64,000 nucleotides of DNA, taken from contig CM061109.1 in assembly GCA_030770545.1 (NCBI GenBank), positions 12,570,001 to 12,634,000 of the forward strand, read 5' to 3'. Below are positions 37,178-48,280 of the stretch, piece by piece; the stretch's first letter is position 1; every line of letters starts with the position of its first letter. The stretch is from Macropodus opercularis. Its lineage: Eukaryota > Chordata > Actinopteri > Anabantiformes > Osphronemidae. Made by a program: the position numbers and the translations under genes. The notes under the pieces are model-generated. The model ran no database searches and was not told the origin of the DNA. It saw only the letters and a program-made list of their open reading frames with translations.

Positions 37178-40100
37178 ATGGCGCAGCTGGAAGGGCCGCG
37201 CGCTGGTTATTTAGCACTTTTGTTGAGCGTGTGTTGCCTGGAGTCGTGTGTGGTGCTCGCCTTTAACCTCGACACCAGTCACGTCATCAGGAAAAACGGA
37301 GAACCGGGGAGTCTGTTCGGGTTCTCTGTGGCCATGCACCGGCAGCTCAACCCGGATAAAAGAATGTAAGTTGTGTCTGACTTCACGTCTCTGCTGCGCT
37401 GGTTGGTTTCTGCTGTGAATGTCGCGGTTGTTTCAAAGTGGAGCAGCATGAGAGGCACCTGACGGACGTAATTCAATTCCTGAGCGCCCCGTTAAAGTGG
37501 GAACATCCCGTTAAAGCAACTATTCTGATATTCAGATTCCCACCGTGGCTGTTTTCCAGCTCGGTGCCTTTTCTTGCCAGATGTTTGTTTCAACTTTCAG
37601 CAGATTTTCTGTCTCCCCGTGAAGCTTTGAATAAGAAACGGGAAACAGCCCAAGGACAAAACAATGGCCGTAACTATCATGCAAATCCAAACTGAGACCG
37701 CTCAGAGAGGATTGTTTAAGTTTTAACCATGCGGATAAAGTAGAGAAGACAAATCTACAAATCAGGTTTTGGTTCATTTACTATCAGTTAGTACAGAGGA
37801 CAGAAGAATATAATCATCCAGCAGGTGCATTTATAATTCATCCTGCTCAGCTGTCACATTTTAAATATTCACAATAAAGCAGCCTGGTGGATTTGGGTTC
37901 AATGTACTATTTAGTGTTTTAAACAGGAAATGTATTTACTGTCCCAGCTCAGCCCAAAATGCAGCAACAGTTTCATAGCAAAATGTTTCCCATCTCAAAT
38001 GCTACCATAAAAAGTTTGAGGGGAACTCAAGGGAAAGAAAAGAAAGACATGCCTGTAGTGGACACGATCATCCTGCCACACAAAAGAGTAAATGGGGGTG
38101 AAGTGGGGAGAGGGGGCGGCGTGTCAAAGCCTGCCACCAGGAAGAGGCTGGAGCCATTGTGTTACAGCAGCTACGCCAGGCGCAGGGCCCTGCAGCAGCT
38201 TGTTGAGACCCAGAGAGCAGGGCTGGAGAACCCTGATAACAGGATAAAAGGAGATTTCCTAAAGATCACAGAGATTAGCATTAACGTGGAATTTTATCTA
38301 AGTGCTGTTTTGGTTGCTGTGTGAAAGCAGCTCGAGGTGTCAGCGAGCGGTAGTCACATAAAACTGTGGTAAATTAGGTTTATATATTAGGGCTACAATA
38401 ATTGCCAGTGGCCGTGTCAGAAGAGGTTAGTTATGAATGTAGTATTTGTTGGGCAAACCGAGTTTGGAAATGTGACACCAGCCTGATTGTTTGTTTTCAG
38501 TCAGTAAATGTGAGGAGAGGGTTGTTCTTGCCAGTGCACTTATCTGTGAGAATTAGCAAAAATATGTGTCTGTTCTCTGGGATGTTAATAATCTTGTTAT
38601 AGTTTGTTATCGCTTGTTATAGTTTCAGCGGTTTTTGGCCAAAACAAGAATGTTTGCGATTGCTCCTTTCATTAGAAATGATTTGGTCTTTGCAACCTCT
38701 TAAAGTTTGTAAAACTCTCAAAATCCTGCTGTGGTTTATATGTTATTTCACCTTTCGTGGAAGACCCAGACATATTCATGTTTCGGCACAAGGCCACATG
38801 CTGTGACATGTAGAAGCCTCTTCCATGAATAATGTGTTGGGTTAATGATGTGGATATAACATCGACTTAATGAAACCAGAGAGAGAGACCGTTTGACGGG
38901 ACACGAGCGGCCATCTGTGCACATGGAACCTGATAGATTAAACGAATCAGTGAATCACAAGTTGAGACATTCCAGCCAAAGTCTGTAAGTCTGATAAAAG
39001 ACGGTGAAGCTCAGAAGAAGTTAATAGCAATAAAACATAGTTAAAAGAGGTGAAATTAAAAAAGTCTGTGTTCGAGACTTCTTTACTTTCTATAGGTTGA
39101 TGCTGACAGTGAATATTCATGATTTATTCTGTGATGATACGCAGCCAAGCACAGGTCAGCATCAATCAGAGTTTGCCTGTAACGTGTGTGTAAACCGAAG
39201 CAGTTGGAACAGCTGCAGCAGTTCTTGTGGCTTTGAGTGCACAGCTGTGGGGTCTCTGGAGCACATCTGTTAACAAAGCCTAGTGAGCTCGCTGTGTAAA
39301 CCCACACCGTCACCGTGTTCCCACTGACACTGCATGATGGGGCGTGGTGTCAAAGTAAAAGTAGCTCTGAACGTGAGGAGCCCGATGCTCTGATATTAAA
39401 TTTACAGAGCGCTGTCGTTGTGTATTTCTCTGTTTTATGGTTGATGAACATGTGGTCTGTGTGTTTTAGCAGGACTCTGCAGCTTAGATGCTGAAACATG
39501 AAGTGAAGGCTTGTGTTTGCATTTCACTGGGTTTTGTTTGTTGCAGAGGGTTTACAGTTTGGTCTTTAGTTTTACATGCAAGTAAAGAGCTGCAGTAATG
39601 TGCACTGAATAGCAGGTGGGCTTCAGAAGGAACCGCAGGTTCACAGGGAGCAGAGAGGGTTGGAGAGGATTTCCTTTTTGTCCTTTAAGAAACCCCCCAT
39701 TGTTCACACATGGCTTAGTTTTTTCCTCTAAAATCAAAGGAATGTTCACAACAAACAAAATCTTATTTCAGTGGGTCATTTTACTTCAGTATGAAATGGA
39801 TAGTTAGTTAGTTAAACATTCAGTCTGACGTTGTAATTGTGTTAAATATCCCGTAGTTACATGTTGATTTCACTGAGAGAACAGGAGAAACTTCCAGGTC
39901 ACAAAAAAACCCTGCAACATTAAGAAGATTGGAATATTAAGAAATTAGTTGATTAGTCTTAGCATTTAATCACTAGACCGAATTAAATGTACGTAAAAGA
40001 AAAGTTGAACGGCTGTGGTCTGTTGATATGTCACCACTCAAAGACATCCTCTCTTCTTACATGCACACGAGCTGCCACATTACTGAACATGCTCTGTCCC

Positions 40101-43100
40101 TCTGCAGGATGTCAGGGGGGCAGTGCTGTTTAATTCTAGCTCCATGTCATTAAGCTTTGTTACTTAGTAACCGTAGTTAGCTAGAGCTTGGTTTGTTGAT
40201 TTTATTTGCTCCTTCGTGGGAGATGTCTTTCAGCTCAGGTTTTTGCCCACATCATCAAATTCTTCAAATTCTTGCTTTTGTTTTAGAGAAAAGTCTTCTA
40301 TAGGTTGAAGCTGTGTTCAGGGGGCTCCTGTTCGTCCTTGTCTCACACAGCTACTTTGTTATTTCCATATCAGTGTCATGTCCAGAGTCAGAGAGGATGA
40401 TCCTCTAGTCTTGTTTGGCCTCTAAAACCAACATTAATCTCAGTACGTGTACTGCGTGAAGGCTGCAGGATGATAAGACGCTTCCCTTTTTCTCCAAAAG
40501 GAGAAGCAGTGATTTGGATGTTGCTCTGCCGTCACTGTCAGTCTCAGAGCTTTTCACATACAAGCGCTAAATTCAACAAGCTGCTGCTCTGGAGCGGGTT
40601 GAAACATTATTTACTGCAGCGGCGGCAACAAAAAAAACCAAAACACTTTTTTAAGAAATGAAGTCGAATTTATTGACTGATGATATTGTTTGTCTTGTTT
40701 TCTTCAGGCTGTTGATTGGAGCCCCTAAAGCCAGAGCTTTAGGAAAACAGAAAGCCAACATCACAGGAGGCCTTTACAAATGTGAAGTCTCTCTGTCCAC
40801 TGACTGTGAGCGAGTTGTATTTGATAACGAAGGTAGGAAATGCAATTATAATTTGTGAACCTACAAACACTGTCTCAAACGCCAGAACGGCCGCTGCTCA
40901 CGCTGATGTCTTGTTACATTGTGAAAGAGGACATACGTGCAGAGAACAAGGAGGACCAGTGGATGGGAGTGACGGTCGAGAGCCAGGGGCCTGGGGGAAA
41001 GATTGTGGTAAGTCACACTGGGCCAGTGGCCGTTGAGCTCTGGACGCATGTAAGCAGGATCTAAAATACGTTTTGTCGTTTCAGACCTGTGCTCATCGCT
41101 ATCAGAGGCGCTTGTTTGTGAACACCCCTCAGGAGTCCCGGGACATCACCGGCCGCTGTTATGTCCTGAGTCAGGACCTGACCATTGACTCCTCCTCAGA
41201 CGAGGACGGAGGTAACTGGAACTTCTGCGAGGGCCGATCCAGAGGCCACGAGATGTTTGGGTCGTGCCAGCAGGGCCTGGCTGCCACCTTCACCAAAGAT
41301 TACCATTACCTGGTGTTTGGAGCACCAGGAGCCTACAACTGGAAAGGTCGGGTTCTGGTCAAACAAACAATGTGATGTTGCTCCTGGTTTACTTCGGTTT
41401 TTAAGTGATGGTTTGATTTTTACTTCTTCTGCAGGTGTTGTACGAGTGGAGCAAAAGAACAACACGTTGCTGGAGATGGGCGTGTATGATGATGGTCCGT
41501 ATGAAGTGGGCGATGAGCATCTCTTGAACCCCGACCTAGTGCCCGTACCTGCCAACAGCTACCTCGGTGAGAGCCTGCACCGCCGTAAACCACAACCTTC
41601 CAGTTTTACTCCTAGATTGGAGTTTACTGCTGTGGGAAATCGCTCAGACTCATACAGGTCGTGTAGAGAAACAGCACGAGTTGTCACATTCTGTCATCCA
41701 TTAGGATTCTCCCTCGACAGTGGGTTCAGCATCACTAAGGGTCGCGGTCTGACGGTGGTGGCGGGAGCCCCCAGAGCCAATCACAGCGGAGCTGTTCTCC
41801 TGCTGAAGAAAGAGAGCGACGGCTCCAGCAGACTGACGGTGGAGCACACGCTGTACGGACCAGGACTGGCTTCCTCCTTTGGATACGATGTGGCTGTGGT
41901 TGACCTGAATGGTGACGGGTAGGCGCCGTTCCTTCAGGCATATCATTCAGTAGTAATTAATAAGGATATAAATTTAGTTTAAGAATAAAGAACAGTGTAT
42001 ATCCTGCATAATTTATAGGTTTCAGGTAACTGATTTTCTTTAATGGCATTTTTATTATTGTGTTTTAATTTCTTTGTCCTCTTTCTTTGTTTCCCTTGTG
42101 TATTTAACTTCACACCTTTCTTTGCTCCAGATGGCAAGACATCGCTGTAGGAGCCCCTCAGTTCTACATGAAGGACAAAGACATTGGAGGGGCTGTTTAC
42201 ATCTACATCAACAGGGCAGGAAGGTGGGACAAAATCACACCTGTCCGTCTGAACGGGACCAGAGACTCCATGTTTGGACTGGCAGTGCAAAGCATTGGAG
42301 ACATCAACCTAGACTCCTACGAAGGTAATGTACAGTAGACGATATGTTATTGCTGGTTTACTCTCTGTCTCATTCGTCGGTGACACGCTGCAGCTTTCTC
42401 CACACAGACATCGCAGTGGGAGCTCCTTATGACGACAGCGGAGCGGGAAGAGTCTACATTTACCACGGCTCTTCACAAGGACTCCACACCGGGCCCACGC
42501 AGGTCGCGTTTTTAAGCTTCTCTTTGTGATGTTTCAAATGTTTTTTTTATTCGCTGACCAACTTATGTTCTATTATGAATGTGTCCTGTCTGACAGATCC
42601 TCTCAGGAAAGGAGCACAGCCTCCAGTTATTTGGCTACTCGCTCACAGGAAACATGGACCTGGACAGCAACTCTTATCCAGACGTGGCTGTCGGCTCTCT
42701 GTCAGACACGGTTCTCATTTACAGGTCATTATTTCTTCACACATGTGAAAGTAAACCCTGCTGATTTCTATCATGAATTCATTTGAGCGCTCTTTCATTC
42801 AGGGCACGGCCAGTCATTAGCATCAGGAGAGGCGTCAAAATATCTCCACGAGAAATTGACCTTACAACCAAAACCTGTGGTAACAGTAATTGGTAGGTGT
42901 TTTAAAATGATATAAAATAGCTTATAGTTGAACGTCTGTTGTGACAATCCTTTGCTATCTCTAGCTTCACCGTGGAGACGTGCTTCACCTACAAAGCAAA
43001 CCCAGCGTCTTTCAGCCCTCGACTGTGTACGTAAAAAAAAAACACTTGTTTTCCAGAAACAAGATAGTTCAGCCGCTGTTGCTTATAGAAATTTTCATAT

Positions 43101-46100
43101 CTCAGCTATCAGCTACTCGGTTGAGGCAGATGGCAATCGCAGGAAACAGGGGCTGCCCTCCAGAGTCATGTTCCTGAACAAGTCCCTCACTGACACGGAC
43201 AACCAGTTTAATGGCACCTTAGACCTCCGTGGCCAAAACCAGGAAACGTGCATCATTTTAAGAGCCAAATTAAAGGTAAAGCAAGCCAACATATCATAAA
43301 TTACATGATTTAATGGCCTTATCTGGGTCACAACAAAAATGTGTTGTCTGAAAATTAAATCAAATATGGCCCATTAGTCAAAGAAAACTGTAGGATTTAT
43401 TCATTTAGTTACTGTATTTTTTAACAACAACAATTCATATATATTGCAAAAAAATCTGCTACAAATGAGATTAATGATGCAGCAAAATATTGTCACATAA
43501 CGTATATATTACTACGCAAATAAAAGCAGTTGTTGTGCTTAATATTATTACCGTGGCTGCGTTTGCACAGGACAACATTAAGGACAAGATGCGCAGTGTT
43601 CCCATTGAGGTGTCCACAGACATCTCTGGTGCGAGGCGGCAGAGGACGAGGAACGGCCTCCCGCAGCTTTTACCAATACTAGACTCGTCTAAACCAAACA
43701 AAGATGTCACTGAGGTACACAAAAGCCAACTGCATTCATTCAGTTGCAAACACACTGTTCTTGGTGGAGTGAAGTGTGAATGTTGGTTTGTTGTGGCAGG
43801 TGAACTTTGTTAAAGAGGGCTGTGGAAGTGACCACACTTGCCGGAGTAACTTGAAGATGGACCACAGATTATACTACAAAGAGAACAACCTGGACGTGTA
43901 CAAGCCCTTATCCATGTAAGTACTAGTATTTAAAATATATATAACGCAGGTTTAAATATCAGATCTTACAGCTACACCTACCCACACACGCAGGGAGAAC
44001 AACGTCCCTGTGTTTTATCTGGACTACGAGAGGAGGAACTTGGCTCTGCAGGTGACAGTGAGCAACATGGAGGGAGACGACGCTTACGAGGCAAAGCTGG
44101 TGGGGACTTTCCCAGACATGCTGTCGTACTCTGGAGTCCGATCACATCAAATGGTGAGTAACCGCATAATAACCAACTCAGTCCTCAGACATGTAGTAGT
44201 TGTGCCTTTAATGTTAACACCCAGTGTTACTGCAGCGCTACTCGTTCCGTCTTTGTTTCTATACGTGTCTTTCCCAGGTGGAGAAGCTGACCGTCTGTAT
44301 CGCTAACCAGAATGGCTCTCAGGCAGAGTGTGAGCTGGGAAATCCTTTCAAGAGAGACTCTCAGGTACAAACTCGTCATATGATGGTCACGCGCTTATTA
44401 ACTTATTAAAGTTCTGAACAGCTTTTCCTCTTTCTTTTTTTTACACTAGACAACATTTTACATCATCCTGAGCGCTGCTGGCATGACGCTGGACGCCACA
44501 GAGATCGACATTGACCTGCAGCTCCAAACGTAAGCACAGCAATGTCTTACGTTCTTTACGATGTTTGTAATTGTTGTGTATCAAAATATGAATATTTATC
44601 CCTATATCATAGTATGTTTGTTTGTGTTTCAGAACTAGTGTGCAAGAAAATATCGTTGCTCTTAAAGTAAAGGCTCAAGTGATCATTGAGTTGCCGTTGT
44701 CGGTCAGTGGGTAAGTGTGTTGCTGTGAGTTGGGTTGTATCAAGCTACTTTTTGTTTGTCCAGGGATGAAAGGAGTAGTTTTCTTATTTTCACCAGGGAG
44801 GCCAGCCCCAGTCAGGTTTCCTTTGGAGGTGTTGTGAAAGGAGAAAGTGCCATGAAGACGGAAGATGAGATCGGAAGTTTGATTAACTACACATTCAGAG
44901 TAAATTTATTGTAGTTTCTACAGTCAATGATTATGAAGCTGTAAAAGAGAGTTTGGTAATAAAGAGCTAACATTCTGTTTCTTTTCTTTAGATAAACAAC
45001 TTGTGGAAAACTTTGTCGTCCACTGTAAAAGCTTCACTAAAAATTCACTGGCCCAAGTTCAACAAAGATGGGAAGTGGCTTCTGTACCTGGTCAAGATAA
45101 CATCTACAGGACAGGAGAGTTTTCACTGCTCTCCTGAGTCTGAGATCAACTCTCTCAAGTACATCCAGGTAGAGTTTTTAACAGTAAATAGTTTACATGC
45201 TTAAAGAGAAATCAGCATTAGTATTTACAGCAAACTTGAATGGTTGTCCTGCAGGAGTCCTCTGTGCCGCGGACGAAACGGGAAATTGAGAGAAAAGAAA
45301 GAAAAACCCACGTGAAATCAGCTGTGCCAGAGAAAAGCAAGCAGGGCATCTTGGTGAGTCTTTGCTTGGGTGTGCTCACGTTGCTTGAGCCCACTGTGGC
45401 TTCATTGATCTGCAATAGACTGTGGTTGTTTCCAGACGTGCGACGGTGACATCTCATGCGTGGAACTCAGCTGCCCTCTGCAGGGCCTGGACGGCACGAC
45501 TGTTGAGCTGAGATCTCGTCTGTGGAACGCGACCTTTATCGAGGTGACACGTTGCATTTGAATTCATTTTTTTGTGCCTCGTCGGTTGACCGTTACACTG
45601 TTTAACATCCTGATCATGTATGTCTGACCAGAGCGAGCGCTTCTGTTTTCACGCAGGACTATGCTGCCCTGTCTGCCTTACAAATACATGTGAAGGCCTC
45701 GCTTGTGCTTCATACTCAGGCTAAAAACATGATCTTGAAAACTCCTGACATTGATGTAAGTAGCTAAACATCTACTCTGATTGTTAAACTCTTCATTAAT
45801 TTGATCCCAGCTGGTTTAATCTTAATGACCTTGGTGTTTTTTCCTAGGTGAGAGTGATGGTGTCCCCAGAGAGTGCAGTAGCGCAGTACGGAGGAGTGCC
45901 CTGGTGGATCATACTGATTGCTGTTCTCGCAGGAATCCTGATTTTGGCTTTGCTAGTGTTTCTGCTCTGGAAGGTGAGTTCAAGGACCCTACATATTCAT
46001 GGGATTGATATTTTACGGGAGAACAGAAATGTTCTGTTTGTGTGTGGTGTTTTTGAATTAAAATATAAAATAAATTATTAACCATTATAACCATTATAAA

Positions 46101-47121
46101 TCAAATGAATGCTTCTGCTTTAGTTACTAGCAAGCTGTTATAATAGATAAAAGTGATGGATAATGATTGAAATAAATTGTTAAAAGTTATGTATATGCTG
46201 TATGAAACAAGTACTTATAATACCTGGTTAAAAGTAACAATTAACAAGTATGAAGCAGTTTATACACGATCACAGGTTCGACATAAACCAAAAGTGAAAT
46301 TGAGGGGCATCATATTTAATGGTTTCATTACAAGTGTTTTGTTTCTGTGTTTTTTTGCTGGATCAAGTCAATCAGTGATCCAGTGTGTTACTCTTAACCA
46401 TTCACCACCCTTCCGCTCCCCCTCAGTGTGGTTTCTTCAAGAGACCAACAAAAGACGAGACTGCGTATCACAAGGCAGAGATCCATGTTCAGCCCTCTGA
46501 CAAAGACAAACAGTCTGCTGAGGCCTGATTCATGCTCTGATAGGGGTAAAAAACTGCTGCCGGCACGGAGTGTGATTCACACAGTCACTAACGAGCTCTG
46601 CTGATCTAATGCAGGAAAATTCTGCCTGACACATATTGTACTAAAATGATGAAACAGTGTAGCAGACAAACTTTGGGATAGTTTCTATCATTTTATTGTT
46701 ACAATATGAGTCTCTGAATGTTGCTGAAGTAATCACTGCGTTTTCCTACCGACATCTTTGTGAAGTTTCCCTTTTCAAAGCTTTGCAGGTGCTTCTTAGC
46801 TGACGTTGCTTCTACTGTGTGGCTGTGTGAAGCGTACGGCTCAAAACTGCAAAGTTTGCTTAACCTTGCCGCACATCTGTCCTCTGACATTTACGGTATG
46901 CATGAGAACTGAGCAGCAGCTAAAAAAGGTGTGTTATTCTTTCTACCTGCCCTTCTCAGTGTGGATTCTTCAAGCGCTCGAAACAGGACGCCAGCGTCCC
47001 TCGATACCACGCTGTGCGGATAAAAAGAGAAACCGACTACAAAGATGGAAAGGTTAAGATGGATCCTTTTGAAAAAAAGCAGTGGATGACAACTTGGGTG
47101 GACGATGAAAGTTACTCATGA
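37178..47121 (+). CDS. itga6a: itga6a, integrin alpha-6 (laminin receptor subunit)
   Basis: Type I membrane subunit that pairs with beta-1 or beta-4 to bind laminins (hemidesmosomes, basement membrane). Common exons: 37178-37365, 40708-40832, 40943-41007, 41085-41346, 41435-41566, 41705-41918, 42131-42324, 42408-42502, 42597-42724, 42803-42892, 42965-43026, 43106-43275, 43571-43714, 43800-43915, 43994-44153, 44278-44364, 44450-44529, 44633-44710, 44797-44899, 44992-45168, 45255-45353, 45436-45543, 45657-45755, 45848-45973; all phases agree. Then a last exon, A (46427-46528) or B (46960-47121), giving 1067 or 1087 residues; human is 1073 or 1091. Visible: signal peptide ending near CVVLA|FNLD, beta-propeller with GSLFGFS, VFGAPGAYNWKG and DLNGDGWQDIAVGAP, furin-type site RTKR|E in exon 21, one membrane helix starting VPWWIILIAVL in exon 24, and CGFFKR in both alternative tails. 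Identity as the 'a' copy rests on linkage to dlx2a. Confidence 0.95.
37366..40707 (+). other. itga6a: itga6a intron 1
   Basis: A 3.3 kb first intron, by far the longest in the gene. A 121-residue frame at 37959-38324 has no recognised homology. No other gene or repeat family identified. Long first introns often carry regulatory sequence; nothing specific can be marked. Confidence 0.75.
46427..46545 (+). CDS. itga6a: itga6a alternative exon A (alpha-6A cytoplasmic tail)
   Basis: Starts after CCCCTCAG at 46426 and encodes CGFFKRPTKDETAYHK, then AEIHVQPSDKDKQSAEA and a stop (46526-46528). It matches the alpha-6A tail of mammals (AEIHAQPSDKERLTSDA, from memory). A donor-like GGG|GTAAAA at 46545/46546 would make an exon of 119 bp, comparable to the mammalian skipped exon. 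Inclusion gives the A form; skipping joins exon 24 to exon B. Confidence 0.88.
46960..47121 (+). CDS. itga6a: itga6a alternative exon B (alpha-6B cytoplasmic tail)
   Basis: Starts after CTTCTCAG at 46959 and encodes CGFFKRSKQDASVPRYHAV, then RIKRETDYKDGKVKMDPFEK and KQWMTTWVDDESYS before TGA at 47119-47121. The ending ESYS and VPRYHAVRI identify the alpha-6B tail. Its first 15 bases differ from those of exon A by a single base, which keeps the GFFKR membrane-proximal motif in both isoforms. Confidence 0.9.
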   Translation, partial: CGFFKRSKQDASVPRYHAVRIKRETDYKDGKVKMDPFEKKQWMTTWVDDESYS

Positions 47122-48280
47122 CGATTTTTGGAGAGTGGGGGTGACCTGGTTTTCTTAAATGAGCCGCAAACTTTTTTTTGCTCCTTTGGTGAACATGATA
47201 ATCTCTTTGGGTCTTTCAAGTTTTACTGTATAGATGATGATGTTTTGTATATATTAAAATGATTATGCACACTGTATATTTATTTTTTGATAAACAATCA
47301 CGGAGCCAAAGAGTTCTTCAGTCTTGTGTCTGTACTGGTGCTGAGCAACAAAGAGCCATGTTTACTGCTGTCTAATAAAAAGTAGTCTTGCAGAAACCTG
47401 CAATCTATGCAACAAAGGTACAGCTCAGTGTGTTTTAATGATCAAACACAGGTGCTCTTGGCTTTTGGAATAACATTTAGGTACAGCGCTGCATCACATT
47501 TGCTGTGTGTGTAAGAATCATAACCGACTGAGTCTTTCTGTCTCACTATCAGTTTAGATTAATTCTTCACCTCGTTTAACTACTGTGGCAACAGGTAGCT
47601 GCACCACTGAACTGTAAATCACTGAAGAGTTCACTTTTTATTTCATGTGAGGATTCCAAAGGGAAGATGGTTAAAAGCAACTGGAATGTAGATTATATAC
47701 ATTCATTTTTAAATAAATGTGTAATTGTAAAGTACAATAAAATGCTTGAAATCAGATCGTTTGTTGGCTTCTTTTGTAGTCATCGTCACAACACTTCATC
47801 TTTGTACATCTCACTATTCTATGCATTTATTTGTGATAAAAGAAGGATTTAAAAAATTATTCTCAATATCATTTGAAATATATTGCTGAAAGATTACCTT
47901 ACTCATAAAGACAAAAGCCCAAGTTGACCAATAGTAACTTGCTAATAAAAGGTCAAATCTTCATAGCTAAGATGAAGCTAAACAACACTGAGAACTTGAC
48001 CGTATAAATCTCAAAAAGAATTCAACATGCAACTAAATAATTCCACTGTACTGCAGAGAGCCTTAAGCCAAAGGTTTATTTAATCAAACATGCAGATAAC
48101 TTTCACTTCCCAGTTCGATAGAAAAGCTACAGCAGTGAAAATATGGATTTTTAGGCAAACAACTTACAACAGATGGGGGTGGTGGGTAATTTAAGAGGAA
48201 TTGTGATCAACCACAAATCTGAGACATTCTAAAAGACATTTCTGTTTACTTATACACTAGTAATGTACATTTACTGCAGG
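47122..48280. other. itga6a 3'UTR and convergent gap to nup62-like
   Basis: Holds the itga6a 3'UTR with AATAAA at 47374-47379 and, from the other side, the nup62-like 3'UTR with TTTATT (antisense AATAAA) at 48075-48080. Otherwise AT-rich DNA with no gene. Confidence 0.65.

Noticed and set aside
37959..38324. 121-residue plus-strand frame inside itga6a intron 1
   Set aside because: Rather even composition, but no homology, no acceptor/donor in the right phase, and it lies within an intron.
41185..41922. Long plus-strand frame across itga6a exons 4-6
   Set aside because: It reads through two short introns and is in the wrong frame for exon 4; the spliced itga6a exons explain the sequence.
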